A stretch of 64,000 nt of DNA. It comes from Azospirillum sp. 412522 (GTDB lineage Bacteria > Pseudomonadota > Alphaproteobacteria > Azospirillales > Azospirillaceae). Location of the stretch: positions 113,916 to 177,915 of the forward strand of contig NZ_RWIJ01000020.1 of assembly GCF_019805165.1 (NCBI RefSeq), read 5' to 3'. A program made the position numbers and the translations under genes. The notes beneath the pieces were generated by a model. That model saw only the letters and a list, made by a program, of their open reading frames with translations, was not told where the DNA came from and searched no databases. Each line of letters opens with the position of its first letter. The stretch's first letter is position 1. Below are positions 44,652-52,540 of this stretch, in pieces.

Positions 44652-45782
44652 GTGGTGGCTGCGCGGGCGGTCGCGGCGCAGGGCGTCCAGCCGGTCGGGG
44701 TCGATGTCGACGCCGATGCCCGGCCCGTCCGGCACGACCAGGGCGAACTCCTCGTAGCGCAGCGGCGCGGCGAGAAGATCGTCGGTGAACAGCAGGGGAC
44801 CGAACAGCTCGGTTCCCCAGTCCAGCCGGGGCAGCGTGGCGAACAGCTGGGCCGCCGCCGCCGTTCCCACCCCGGTTTCGATCATGGTGCCGCCATAGAG
44901 GCCGATCCCGGCGGCCTCGGCGATGGCGGCGACCTTCGCCGCCGGACCGACGCCGCCGGACTGGGCGAGCTTGACCGAGAAGACGTCGGCCCCGGCGGCG
45001 GCGGCGACGCGGAAGGCGTCCTCGGTCCCGCGCAGGATCTCGTCGGCCATCACGGCGATGGGGAAATCCTGCGTCAGGCGGGCGAGCGCCGGCAGATGCT
45101 GGCGGGCCACCGGCTGCTCGACGAGGTCGGCCCCGGCGTCGGCCAGCGCCGCCAGCCCGCGCCGGGCGTCGGTGACGCTCCAGGCCTGGTTGACGTCGAC
45201 CCGGACGCTGGCGCGGTCGCCCAGCGCCCGCTTGATCGCGGCGATGTGGGCGATGTCGTCGGCCAGCGCGCGCTTGCCGATCTTCAGCTTGAAGATGTTG
45301 TGGCGGCGGGCGTCGAGCAGCCGCTCGGCCTCGGCGATGTCGAGATCGGACTGCCCGCTCGCCAGCGTCCAGGCGCAGGGCAGCCGGTCGCGCACCCGCC
45401 CGCCGAAAAGCCGGGCCAGCGGCACGCCGAGCCGCCGGGCCGCCGCGTCCTGAAGCGCGGTTTCGACCGCGCATTTGGCCGTGTTGTTGCCCTGGACGAA
45501 GGCGCCGATCCGCGCCATGGCCGCGCCGACCCGGTCGGCGTCCTGCCCGACCAGCAGCGGCGTCATGTAGGTGTCGATGGCCAGCGCCATCCCCTCGACC
45601 GATTCCTCGCCGTAGCTCAGTCCGCCGATGGTCGCCCCTTCGCCCCAGCCGACGATGCCGTCGGAAGTAGTGACACGGACGATGACGACCGATTGCGTCC
45701 GCATCGTCGCCATCGCCAGGACATGCTGCCGGATGGTCGGCAGATCCAGAATGAAGGTTTCGATCCGCTCGATTTTCGACAC
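44601..45782 (-). CDS. catB: Muconate cycloisomerase
   Basis: A 393-residue enolase-superfamily lactonising enzyme. Catalytic elements are readable: KLKIGKR with the acid/base lysines (about residue 167), VDVNQAW (about 198), the metal-ligand Glu in EQPVA (about 223), and MADEI (about 248); the opposite-face lysine is in VFSVKLAQSGG (about 273). It cyclises cis,cis-muconate to muconolactone. The start is a GTG at 45782 with GGGGAAG about 7 bp upstream. The C-terminus ends in a tail of TPAAI-type repeats, absent from ordinary CatB (about 370 residues), encoded by a tandem repeat. A CatR/BenM-type site lies 104 bp upstream. Confidence 0.9.
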   Translation of the reverse strand: MSKIERIETFILDLPTIRQHVLAMATMRTQSVVIVRVTTSDGIVGWGEGATIGGLSYGEESVEGMALAIDTYMTPLLVGQDADRVGAAMARIGAFVQGNNTAKCAVETALQDAAARRLGVPLARLFGGRVRDRLPCAWTLASGQSDLDIAEAERLLDARRHNIFKLKIGKRALADDIAHIAAIKRALGDRASVRVDVNQAWSVTDARRGLAALADAGADLVEQPVARQHLPALARLTQDFPIAVMADEILRGTEDAFRVAAAAGADVFSVKLAQSGGVGPAAKVAAIAEAAGIGLYGGTMIETGVGTAAAAQLFATLPRLDWGTELFGPLLFTDDLLAAPLRYEEFALVVPDGPGIGVDIDPDRLDALRRDRPRSHHTTRAITPAAITPAAIP

Positions 45783-45885
45783 GCGCGCTTCCCCGGTCAG
45801 TGCGTTTGCAGGGCTTCAAGGTTTCCGACGCCGACTATCCTTTAAAACGGCAGTCAGCGTCCAAAACCGATTGAATCCTGTTTCC

Positions 45886-45900
45886 ATACCCAGAAGGTAT
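45886..45900. promoter_or_regulatory. catB: ATAC-N7-GTAT operator for a CatR/BenM-type LysR regulator, upstream of catB
   Basis: ATAC (45886-45889), seven bases, then GTAT (45897-45900), within the fully symmetric CATACC-N5-GGTATG. This is the binding consensus of BenM/CatM/CatR for muconate-inducible promoters. It lies about 104 bp upstream of the catB start, in the only long upstream gap. A BenM-like LysR gene is in the window at 32225-33097. Site seen; binding inferred. Confidence 0.72.
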
Positions 45901-45938
45901 GCACGTCCCGGTGCGGCGGTCGGGTTCCGGTCACCCGG

Positions 45939-46622
45939 TCAGAGCGCCTCCTGCGTTTCGAACAGCCGTTGGACGGCGTCGGCGGTGCGCTGGTAATGCT
46001 GCTTCAGGGCGGCCACCGCCTCTTCGGCATTGCGGTCGAGCGCCAGGGCCATGATCCGCTCATGCTCGCAGACGACGTCGCGGGACTGGTTGGGCACGCT
46101 GATCGACAGGCGCCGGTAGCGGTCGGCCCGGACGAACAGCTTCTCGCACATCTCGATCAGGATCGGGGACCGGCAGGCCGAGATCAGGATGCGGTGGAAA
46201 TCGGCATGCCGCAGGTCCCAATCCTCGCGCATGGCCGACGGCATGTCGTCGCGTTCGCGGGGCAGGCGCGACATCACATGATGCGCCGCCAGCAGGCGGC
46301 CCTCCCAGTCCGAGTCGCCGTGCTCGATCGACAGCCGCAGCGCCTCGCCCTCCAGCAGCTTGCGGGTGCCGACGATGTCCAGCAACTCCGCGATCGACAG
46401 CGGGGCGACCGAGAAGCCCCGATGGTCGTCGGAGACGGTGAAGCCTTCCGCCGTCAGCCGGACCAGCGCCTCGCGCACCGGCGAGACGCTCATGCCGCAC
46501 AGGGCCTGCAGTTCGGCGAAGCGCAGGCGCTGGCCGGGCTGGAGCAGGCCGGAGCGGATGGCGCGGTGAATGACGGCATAGGCGTCGCCCGCCAGCGTGC
46601 GCGCCTCGGCACGATCCTTCAT
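45939..46622 (-). CDS. GntR-family (FCD) regulator of the keto-deoxy sugar acid genes
   Basis: A 227-residue GntR protein. The winged helix (about 10-75) contains LQPGQRLRFAELQALCGMSVSPVREALVRL; the FCD domain (about 85-215) carries metal-ligand type residues in LRHADFHRIL, and CEHERIM with LKQHYQRT later. It is divergent from the FAH hydrolase gene, 166 bp apart, so it most likely controls the FAH-kdgT-SDR operon. A perfect 12-bp palindrome lies between them. It is convergent-distant from catB and not obviously related to the cat genes. Confidence 0.86.
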   Translation of the reverse strand: MKDRAEARTLAGDAYAVIHRAIRSGLLQPGQRLRFAELQALCGMSVSPVREALVRLTAEGFTVSDDHRGFSVAPLSIAELLDIVGTRKLLEGEALRLSIEHGDSDWEGRLLAAHHVMSRLPRERDDMPSAMREDWDLRHADFHRILISACRSPILIEMCEKLFVRADRYRRLSISVPNQSRDVVCEHERIMALALDRNAEEAVAALKQHYQRTADAVQRLFETQEAL

Positions 46623-46663
46623 GATGATCCCTTCACGACTGGCCCTTCCGACCCGGCACCCGC

Positions 46664-46675
46664 ATTTTCGAAAAT
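46664..46675. promoter_or_regulatory. Perfect palindrome, candidate GntR operator
   Basis: ATTTTCGAAAAT at 46664-46675 is a perfect 12-bp dyad, and a partial copy, ATTCGAAAAC, follows at 46686-46695. Both lie just upstream of the GntR start (46622) and of a TTGACA box (46697-46702) pointing to the FAH gene. Autoregulation and control of the divergent operon are inferred. Confidence 0.45.
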
Positions 46676-46788
46676 CCTCTGCTCATTCGAAAACCATTGA
46701 CAGCACCCATGATCCATGGAAACTGTACGTTAATGCAACAAACACGAAAAGTTGACCGCTAAGTTGGTCGGTGCAAGGAGACAACGCT

Positions 46789-47634
46789 GTGAAACTCGTT
46801 CGCTTCGGCGCTCCCGGTGAGGAGAAGCCAGGTCTGGTCGACAAGGATGGCTCCATCCGCGACTTGTCGTCCGTCGTCAAGGACATCGACGGTTCTTCGC
46901 TGAGCAAGGCCAGCCTGGAGAAGATCCGCTCCGTTCCGGTCGAAGACCTGCCCGTGGTCTCTGGCACCGTGCGGCTGGGGTCTTGCGTGACCGGCGTCGG
47001 CAACTTCATCGCGGTCGGGCTGAACTATGCCGACCATGCGGCGGAAAGCGGCATGCCGGTTCCGGCGGAGCCGGTGCTGTTCAACAAGGCGCCGTCCTGC
47101 ATCGTCGGCCCGGACGACACCGTGCTGATCCCGCCGGGCTCGGAGAAGACCGACTGGGAGGTCGAGCTCGCCATCGTCATCGGCGAGCGCGCCTCCTACG
47201 TGTCGGAGGCCGACGCGCTGAACTATGTCGCCGGCTACTGCGTGTGCAACGACGTGTCGGAGCGCGCCTACCAGCTGGAGCGCGGCGGCGGGCAGTGGGC
47301 GAAGGGCAAGGGCTGCCCGACCTTCGGTCCGCTCGGCCCCTGGATGGTGACCAAGGACGAGATCGAGGACGTCCAGAACCTCGCCATGACGCTGTCGGTC
47401 AACGGCGAGACCATGCAGAACGGCTCCACCCGGACGATGGTCTTCCAGGTGCCGTTCCTGGTGTCGCACATCTCGCAGTTCATGACGCTGATGCCGGGCG
47501 ACGTCATCACCACCGGCACCCCGCCGGGCGTCGGCATGGGCATGAAGCCGTCGCGCTACCTGAAGCCGGGCGACAGCATCCGCGTCGAAATCCAGGGGCT
47601 GGGCGTGCAGAACCAGCGCGTCGCCGCCACCTGA
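46789..47634 (+). CDS. FAH-family hydrolase, 2,4-diketo-3-deoxy sugar acid (fuconate/rhamnonate) type
   Basis: A 281-residue fumarylacetoacetate hydrolase-fold protein. Typical elements are GLNYADHAAESGMP (about 78), the metal ligands in WEVELAIVIGE (about 118) and NDVSERAYQ (about 150), GGGQWAKGKGCPTFGPLGPW (about 163) and ITTGTPPGVGMG. I chose the GTG at 46789 because AAGGAG lies 8 bp upstream and the product MKLVRFG... has the usual length. With the SDR downstream, the likely reaction is hydrolysis of a 2,4-diketo-3-deoxy sugar acid to pyruvate and a hydroxy acid (lactate or glycolate type). FAH proteins vary in substrate, so this is inference from family and operon. Confidence 0.82.
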   Translation: MKLVRFGAPGEEKPGLVDKDGSIRDLSSVVKDIDGSSLSKASLEKIRSVPVEDLPVVSGTVRLGSCVTGVGNFIAVGLNYADHAAESGMPVPAEPVLFNKAPSCIVGPDDTVLIPPGSEKTDWEVELAIVIGERASYVSEADALNYVAGYCVCNDVSERAYQLERGGGQWAKGKGCPTFGPLGPWMVTKDEIEDVQNLAMTLSVNGETMQNGSTRTMVFQVPFLVSHISQFMTLMPGDVITTGTPPGVGMGMKPSRYLKPGDSIRVEIQGLGVQNQRVAAT

Positions 47635-47644
47635 CCAGTGTTGC

Positions 47645-47716
47645 GGGCCGCGAGCGATCGCGGCCCTCGCCGGAGGTGCGCGGGGTCGGCCAGCAGTTCG
47701 GCCAACCCCGCGCACC
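47645..47716 (+). terminator. Two consecutive strong hairpins after the FAH gene
   Basis: GGGCCGCGA-GCGA-TCGCGGCCC at 47645-47666, then a 17-bp stem at 47675-47716 (GGTGCGCGGGGT... with ...ACCCCGCGCACC). Neither has a T-run. They may stop part of the transcription or stabilise the FAH mRNA. The remaining 170 bp up to kdgT shows a small hairpin (GCCC-TTGC-GGGC) and no gene. Confidence 0.45.
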
Positions 47717-47890
47717 CCGGCCGTTTCCTGTGACGATGGGTGCGGGCGAACTCGGCCGCCGGGCGTAGTCCGCCCGACGAGGACCCGTCGCCGCATCGCT
47801 GTCCGCTCCAATCAATGCAGAAAGCCGGGTCTCGCCCTTGCGGGCGATGACGCCCGCTCATTCATCCGAGATCTGCGGAGGACCCGCCCG

Positions 47891-48904
47891 ATGAACATCA
47901 AAGACACAATGGACCGGATTCCCGGCGGCCTGATGCTGGTGCCGCTGCTGCTCGGCGCCCTGTGCAAGACCTTCGTTCCCGAAGCGCCCGGCTATTTCAA
48001 GGGCTTCACCCAGGGGATCATGACCGGGGTCGTGCCGATCCTGGCGGTCTGGTTCTTCTGCATGGGCGCGTCGATCAAGCTGAGCGCCACCGGAACCGTG
48101 CTGCGCAAATCCGGCACGCTGGTCCTCACCAAGCTGATCGCCGCCTGGATCATCGTGCTGGTGTTCTCGCAGTTCATTCCGGCCGAGGGCATCCACAGCG
48201 GCTTCTTCGCCGGGATGTCGATCCTGGCCATCGTCTGCGCCATGGACATGACCAACGGCGGGCTCTACGCCTCGCTGATGCAGACCTACGGCACCAAGGA
48301 GGAGGCCGGCGCCTTCGTGCTGACCTCCATCGAATCCGGCCCGCTGATGAGCATGATCATCCTCGGCGCGTCCGGCGCCGCGCATTTCGAGCCGCAGATC
48401 TTCATCGGCGCGGTGCTGCCTTTCCTGGTCGGCTTCGCGCTCGGCAACCTGGATCCCAAGCTGCGCGCCCTGTTCGCGCCGGGCGGCCAGCTGATGATCC
48501 CGTTCTTCGCCTTCTCGCTCGGCAACACCATCAATCTCGGCACGCTGTTCTCGCCGCTGCTCGGGCTGGGCCTGCTGCTGGCGTTCGGCGTCATCGTGCT
48601 GACCGGCATTCCGCTGATCCTGGCCGACAAGATCATCGGACGCGGCACCGGCACCGCCGGCATCGCCGCCTCGTCCACGGCCGGCGCCGCCGCCGCCAAC
48701 CCTGTGGCGATCGCCGCCGTCGCCCCGCAGTTCGCCCCCGCTGCGGCCGACGCCACCGTGCTGGTGGCGATCTGCATCATCGTCACCTCGGTCGTCGTGC
48801 CGGTCATCACCGGCCTCTGGTACAAGCGCTTCGGCCAGGGGCTGGCGGAGACGAACCGCGCCGACTCCCCGATGATGCCGGCCGGGGCGACGCCGGTGGA
48901 CTGA
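47891..48904 (+). CDS. kdgT: 2-keto-3-deoxygluconate permease
   Basis: A 337-residue inner-membrane carrier of the KdgT family with about ten hydrophobic segments. It starts MNIKDTMDRIPGGLMLVPLLLGAL and contains FFCMGASIKL, FAGMSILAIVCAMDMTNGGLYASLM and ANPVAIAAVAPQF, all KdgT-type stretches. It imports 2-keto-3-deoxygluconate-like acids with protons. GGAG stands about 10 bp before the ATG. Lying between an FAH hydrolase and an SDR of the 3-deoxy sugar acid type, it may carry a keto-deoxy acid other than KDG. A short Ser/Pro-rich tail ends the protein. Confidence 0.9.
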   Translation: MNIKDTMDRIPGGLMLVPLLLGALCKTFVPEAPGYFKGFTQGIMTGVVPILAVWFFCMGASIKLSATGTVLRKSGTLVLTKLIAAWIIVLVFSQFIPAEGIHSGFFAGMSILAIVCAMDMTNGGLYASLMQTYGTKEEAGAFVLTSIESGPLMSMIILGASGAAHFEPQIFIGAVLPFLVGFALGNLDPKLRALFAPGGQLMIPFFAFSLGNTINLGTLFSPLLGLGLLLAFGVIVLTGIPLILADKIIGRGTGTAGIAASSTAGAAAANPVAIAAVAPQFAPAAADATVLVAICIIVTSVVVPVITGLWYKRFGQGLAETNRADSPMMPAGATPVD

Positions 48905-48969
48905 CGCCGCGCGCTTCCCTTCGACAAAGATCGTCTCCCATACATCGAGCATCGTTTCAGGAGCAGAGC

Positions 48970-49701
48970 ATGACCGGAAAGCTGGCCGGCAGGACCGCCG
49001 TGATCACCGGCGCCGCCCAGGGGATCGGGCGGGCGACCGCCGAACTGTTCGCCCGCGAAGGCGCGACCGTCTTCGCCACCGACGCCAACGCCGCCAAGCT
49101 GGCCGAGCTGGCGGGGCAGGGCATCGAGACGCGGGTGCTGAACGTGCTCGACGACCAGGCCGTGCGGTCGGTCCTGGGCGAGATCGGGCGCGTCGACATC
49201 CTGTTCAACTGCGCCGGCGTCGTGCACAACGGCACGATCCTGGAGCTGAAGGACGAGGAGCTGGACTTCGCCCTCGACCTCAACGTCAAGGCGCTGGTCC
49301 GCACCACCCGGGCGGTGCTGCCCGGCATGCTGGAGCGCGGCGACGGCTGCATCATCAACATGTCGTCGGTGGCGTCCAGCGTGAAGGGGGTTCCCAACCG
49401 CTTCGCCTACACCACCAGCAAGGCGGCGGTCATCGGCCTGACCAAGTCGGTCGCCGCCGACTATGTGGCGAAGGGCATCCGCTGCAACGCCATCTGTCCG
49501 GGAACGGTGGAATCGCCGTCGCTCCAGGAACGGCTGTCGGCCCAGGGCGACTACCAGGCCGCCCGCGCCGCCTTCATCGCCCGCCAGCCGATCGGCCGCA
49601 TCGGCCAGCCGGAGGAGATCGCCGAACTGGCCCTCCACCTCGCCACCGCCACCTACACCACCGGCCAGATCCACGTCATCGACGGCGGCTGGACGATGTA
49701 G
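48970..49701 (+). CDS. SDR-family dehydrogenase, 2-keto-3-deoxy-L-fuconate dehydrogenase type
   Basis: A 243-residue short-chain dehydrogenase. The cofactor motif is TGAAQGIG near residue 13, NCAG-V follows near 77, and the catalytic Ser, Tyr and Lys are in INMSSVASS (about 128) and YTTSKAAV (about 142-146); the C-terminus reads TGQIHVIDGGWTM. AGGAG lies about 6 bp before ATG 48970. Homologues of this type oxidise 2-keto-3-deoxy-L-fuconate or -rhamnonate to the 2,4-diketo acid, which FAH-family enzymes cleave. With the FAH gene and KdgT this completes a short non-phosphorylative route. The exact sugar acid is not determined. Confidence 0.82.
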   Translation: MTGKLAGRTAVITGAAQGIGRATAELFAREGATVFATDANAAKLAELAGQGIETRVLNVLDDQAVRSVLGEIGRVDILFNCAGVVHNGTILELKDEELDFALDLNVKALVRTTRAVLPGMLERGDGCIINMSSVASSVKGVPNRFAYTTSKAAVIGLTKSVAADYVAKGIRCNAICPGTVESPSLQERLSAQGDYQAARAAFIARQPIGRIGQPEEIAELALHLATATYTTGQIHVIDGGWTM

Positions 49702-49787
49702 CGGGGGCGGCCGGGGCGGCGAACAGCCAGGGGTGCGCCGCCTGCGCGCGGGCCAGCAACAGGGCATGCAGCGCCGCCCCGGTCGTT

Positions 49788-50594
49788 TCAATAATTCGCC
49801 ACAAGCGTTCCAAGGCGGTCCTCCGTTTCGCGTGAATGTCCGCCGGAGGCGGCCAGCCTCTCCTGGACCGCGGTCTTCCCGGTCAGCAGCAGGTCGTAGG
49901 TGATCCGCGCGCCGTAGGCGCCGGGATCGGTCGGATCGACCCGCAGCTTGTCGAAGGCGAGGACGCGGGTCGCCAGGGTGAAGCCCTCCTTCAGGTCGTG
50001 GGTGACCATGAAGACGGTCATCTTGCGGTCCGACCACAGGCGGAGCAGAAGCTCGTACATCTGCGCCTTGGTGCCGGCGTCGAGCGCGCCGAACGGCTCG
50101 TCCAGCAGCAGGATTTTCGGCTTCAGGATCAGCGCCTGGGCGATGGCGAGGCGCTGCTGCATGCCGCCGGACAGCTCCGCCGGATATTTGCGCAGATGGT
50201 CGCCGAGCCCGACCGCCGCCAGAATCTCTTTCGCCTCCTCCTCGGCCGCTTTGCGGCGGGCGCCGAACAGGCGGCCAAGGAAGCGCGAGCCTTCGAACTC
50301 GCGGCCGAGGATGACGTTTTCCAGCACCGTCAGGTGGGGAAAGACCGAATAGCGCTGGAACACCACGCCGCGGTCGGGGCCGGGTTCGGCCTCCAGCGGC
50401 CGGCCGTCGAGCAGGATGGCGCCGCGCGTCGGCCGCTCCTGCCCCAGCAGCATGCGCAGGAAGGTGGTCTTGCCGCAGCCCGACGGGCCGACCAGCGCGC
50501 AGAACTCCCCGGACGGGATGTCCAGGTCGACGCGCTCCAGCACCACCTGGCCCGGATATTCCTTCCACAGGCCGCGGACGGACACATGGCTCAT
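49788..50594 (-). CDS. ABC transporter ATPase of the guanidine operon
   Basis: A 268-residue ATPase of the NitT/TauT (SsuB/TauB) type. Walker A is GPSGCGKTT (about 39-47), the signature is LSGGMQQRLAIAQAL (about 145), Walker B is ILLLDEPFGALD (about 165), and the switch is MVTHDL. ATG 50594 overlaps the permease stop by four bases (ATGA), so it is translationally coupled. It is the last gene of the riboswitch-led minus-strand operon and energises uptake of the ligand of the upstream binding protein, guanidine or urea by context. Confidence 0.9.
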   Translation of the reverse strand: MSHVSVRGLWKEYPGQVVLERVDLDIPSGEFCALVGPSGCGKTTFLRMLLGQERPTRGAILLDGRPLEAEPGPDRGVVFQRYSVFPHLTVLENVILGREFEGSRFLGRLFGARRKAAEEEAKEILAAVGLGDHLRKYPAELSGGMQQRLAIAQALILKPKILLLDEPFGALDAGTKAQMYELLLRLWSDRKMTVFMVTHDLKEGFTLATRVLAFDKLRVDPTDPGAYGARITYDLLLTGKTAVQERLAASGGHSRETEDRLGTLVANY

Positions 50595-51415
50595 GCGGAC
50601 CCCTTTCCGGCCTTCAGCCAGGGAAAACAGCGGGCGTTGAACAGGCGGAGCAGATAGTCCGAGACGAAGGCCAGCAGCGTGATCCAGGCGACATAGGGCA
50701 GGATGACGTCCATCGCCAGATAGCGCCGCACCAGGAAGATGCGGTAGCCCAGCCCCTCGGTCGCGGCGATGGCCTCCGCCGAGATCAGGAACAGCCAGGC
50801 CGGGCCGAGCGACAGGCGGACCGCGTCGACCAGCCGCGGCAGCATCTGCGGCAGCACCACCCGCAGCACGATCTGCCAGGTGCTGCCGCCCAGCGTCTGC
50901 GCCTTGACGATCTGCTCGGCCGGCAGCTCGCCCGTGCGCATGGCGAGGTCGCGGATCAGGAAGGGCGTCACCCCGACGACGATCAGCACCACCTTGGACA
51001 GCTCGTCCAGCCCGAAGACGATGAACAGCACCGGCAGCACCGCCATCGGCGGCACCATCGACAGGATGGCGACGAAGGGCGACAGCCCCGCCCGCACATA
51101 GGGGATCAGCCCCATCGCGATGCCGATCACCAACGCCGCCGCCGTCGCCACCCCGAGGCCGAGGCCGAGCCGGTGCAGGCTCGCCACCGTGTCCGCCCAC
51201 ATCAGGTAATCGCCGGTGCGGGCGTCGGGCGTGAAGGCGATCCGCGTGACCGCCGCCGCCATCGCCGACAGCGGCGGCAGCAGCTTGTCGTTGGGATTCT
51301 CGGCCAGCCGCAGGGCGGAGGCGACGGCGTAGAGCGCCGCCGCGCCCAGGAAGGGGAGGGCGCCCCAGAAGACGATGCCCCCGCGCCCCGGCCGCCGGTT
51401 GATGATCCGGCGCAT
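50591..51415 (-). CDS. ABC transporter permease of the guanidine operon
   Basis: A 274-residue permease of the NitT/TauT (SsuC-like) family with about six membrane segments. It contains the EAA-type coupling loop in AEQIVKAQTLGGSTWQIVLR (about 165), and FLISAEAIAATEGLGYRIF (about 215), a region typical of SsuC/TauC. It starts 3 bp after the binding-protein gene stops and overlaps the ATPase gene by four bases. It forms the inner-membrane pore of the importer. Confidence 0.9.
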   Translation of the reverse strand: MRRIINRRPGRGGIVFWGALPFLGAAALYAVASALRLAENPNDKLLPPLSAMAAAVTRIAFTPDARTGDYLMWADTVASLHRLGLGLGVATAAALVIGIAMGLIPYVRAGLSPFVAILSMVPPMAVLPVLFIVFGLDELSKVVLIVVGVTPFLIRDLAMRTGELPAEQIVKAQTLGGSTWQIVLRVVLPQMLPRLVDAVRLSLGPAWLFLISAEAIAATEGLGYRIFLVRRYLAMDVILPYVAWITLLAFVSDYLLRLFNARCFPWLKAGKGSA

Positions 51416-51418
51416 CGG

Positions 51419-52501
51419 TCAGAGCGTCCCGGCGGCGGCTTGCTTCATCACCTCCGCGTCGAAGCGCAGCTTCACGTTCCTGGCGTCGCCCAGGATCGTG
51501 CCGCCGGGGAAGGCGATGCCGACCGCGTCGCGGCTGCGCGCGCCCTCGCCGAGCAGCCCGTGGTCGAAGGAGAAGGTCCGCACCAGATCCATGGTCTTGA
51601 CCAGATCGGACCCGGTGGCGAAGCCCACCGCGTCGGCCGGGGTGTAGAACATCTTCGTGGTGGTCAGCTGCTGCTTGTAGCCGGCCAGATCGGTGCCGGA
51701 CGCCTTCGCCATCGCCTCCAGCGCCGCCTTGCCCTCCGCCGTGTCGGGCTTGGTCATCAGACCCATGATCTCGTACCAGGCGCCGACCAGCGCCTTGGCG
51801 AAGGCCGGGTTGTCCTTCATCGTGGCGGAGTTGACGACCATCAGGTCCATGATCTCGCCCGGCACCTTGGAGCTGTCGAACACCAGGGTGGCGCCCTGGG
51901 TCTTGACGACCTCGCTCAGCTGCGGGTTCCAGGTGACGGTGGCGGTGACGTCGGGCGAGGAGGTGAAGGCCGACACGATGTCGGCGTCGGCGGTGTTGAC
52001 CACCGTCACGTCCTTCTCGCGCAGGCCCACCGAATCCAGCCCGCGCGCCAGCAGGTAATGCGACACCGACAGCTCGACCAGATTGACCTTCCGGCCCTTG
52101 ATGTCCTTCAGGGTGTTGCCCTTCTTCAGCACCACGCCGTCGTTGCCGTTGGAATAGTCGCCGGCGATCACGGCCGTGCTGTCGACGCCGCCCGCCGCCG
52201 GGATGGTCAGCGCGTCCATGTTGGTCATGACGCAGCCGTCGAAGGCGCCGGCGGTGTACTGGTTGATCGATTCGACATAGTCGTTGATCTGCACGATGTC
52301 GACCTTGATGCCGTACTTGTCGGCCCATTTCTTCATGATGCCGCTGTCGGCGGCGTAGCCCCATGGCATCCAGCCGGCGTAGATCGACCACGCCACGCGG
52401 AAATTCTTCTTCTCCGCCGCGACGGCCGGCGACTGGACGGCGGCTACGGTGGCAGCGAGGGCCACGCCGAACACGACGCGCTTGAGCAAGGTCCGCATCA
52501 T
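51419..52501 (-). CDS. ABC transporter substrate-binding protein of the guanidine operon
   Basis: A 360-residue type II periplasmic binding protein (NitT/TauT class) of the kind annotated as urea-carboxylase-related ABC transporter. A Sec signal peptide MMRTLLKRVVFGVALAATVA ends near SPAVAA (residue about 29). The mature protein begins with FRVAWSIYAGWMPWGY and contains INDYVESINQYTAGAFDG. The ATG at 52501 has AAGGGG 6 bp upstream; a second ATG follows immediately. Transporters of this type are repeatedly found under guanidine-I riboswitches, so guanidine or a guanidinium compound is the likely ligand; that is family knowledge plus context. Confidence 0.87.
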   Translation of the reverse strand: MMRTLLKRVVFGVALAATVAAVQSPAVAAEKKNFRVAWSIYAGWMPWGYAADSGIMKKWADKYGIKVDIVQINDYVESINQYTAGAFDGCVMTNMDALTIPAAGGVDSTAVIAGDYSNGNDGVVLKKGNTLKDIKGRKVNLVELSVSHYLLARGLDSVGLREKDVTVVNTADADIVSAFTSSPDVTATVTWNPQLSEVVKTQGATLVFDSSKVPGEIMDLMVVNSATMKDNPAFAKALVGAWYEIMGLMTKPDTAEGKAALEAMAKASGTDLAGYKQQLTTTKMFYTPADAVGFATGSDLVKTMDLVRTFSFDHGLLGEGARSRDAVGIAFPGGTILGDARNVKLRFDAEVMKQAAAGTL

Positions 52502-52540
52502 CAAATTCCCCTTCCCGTTCAGTGTCGTCAGCATGTGTCG

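Noticed and set aside
46697..46725. TTGACA at 46697-46702 as a full sigma-70 promoter for the FAH gene
   Set aside because: The -35 box is perfect, but no acceptable -10 box lies 16-18 bp downstream (AAACTG is found there); kept only as a note.
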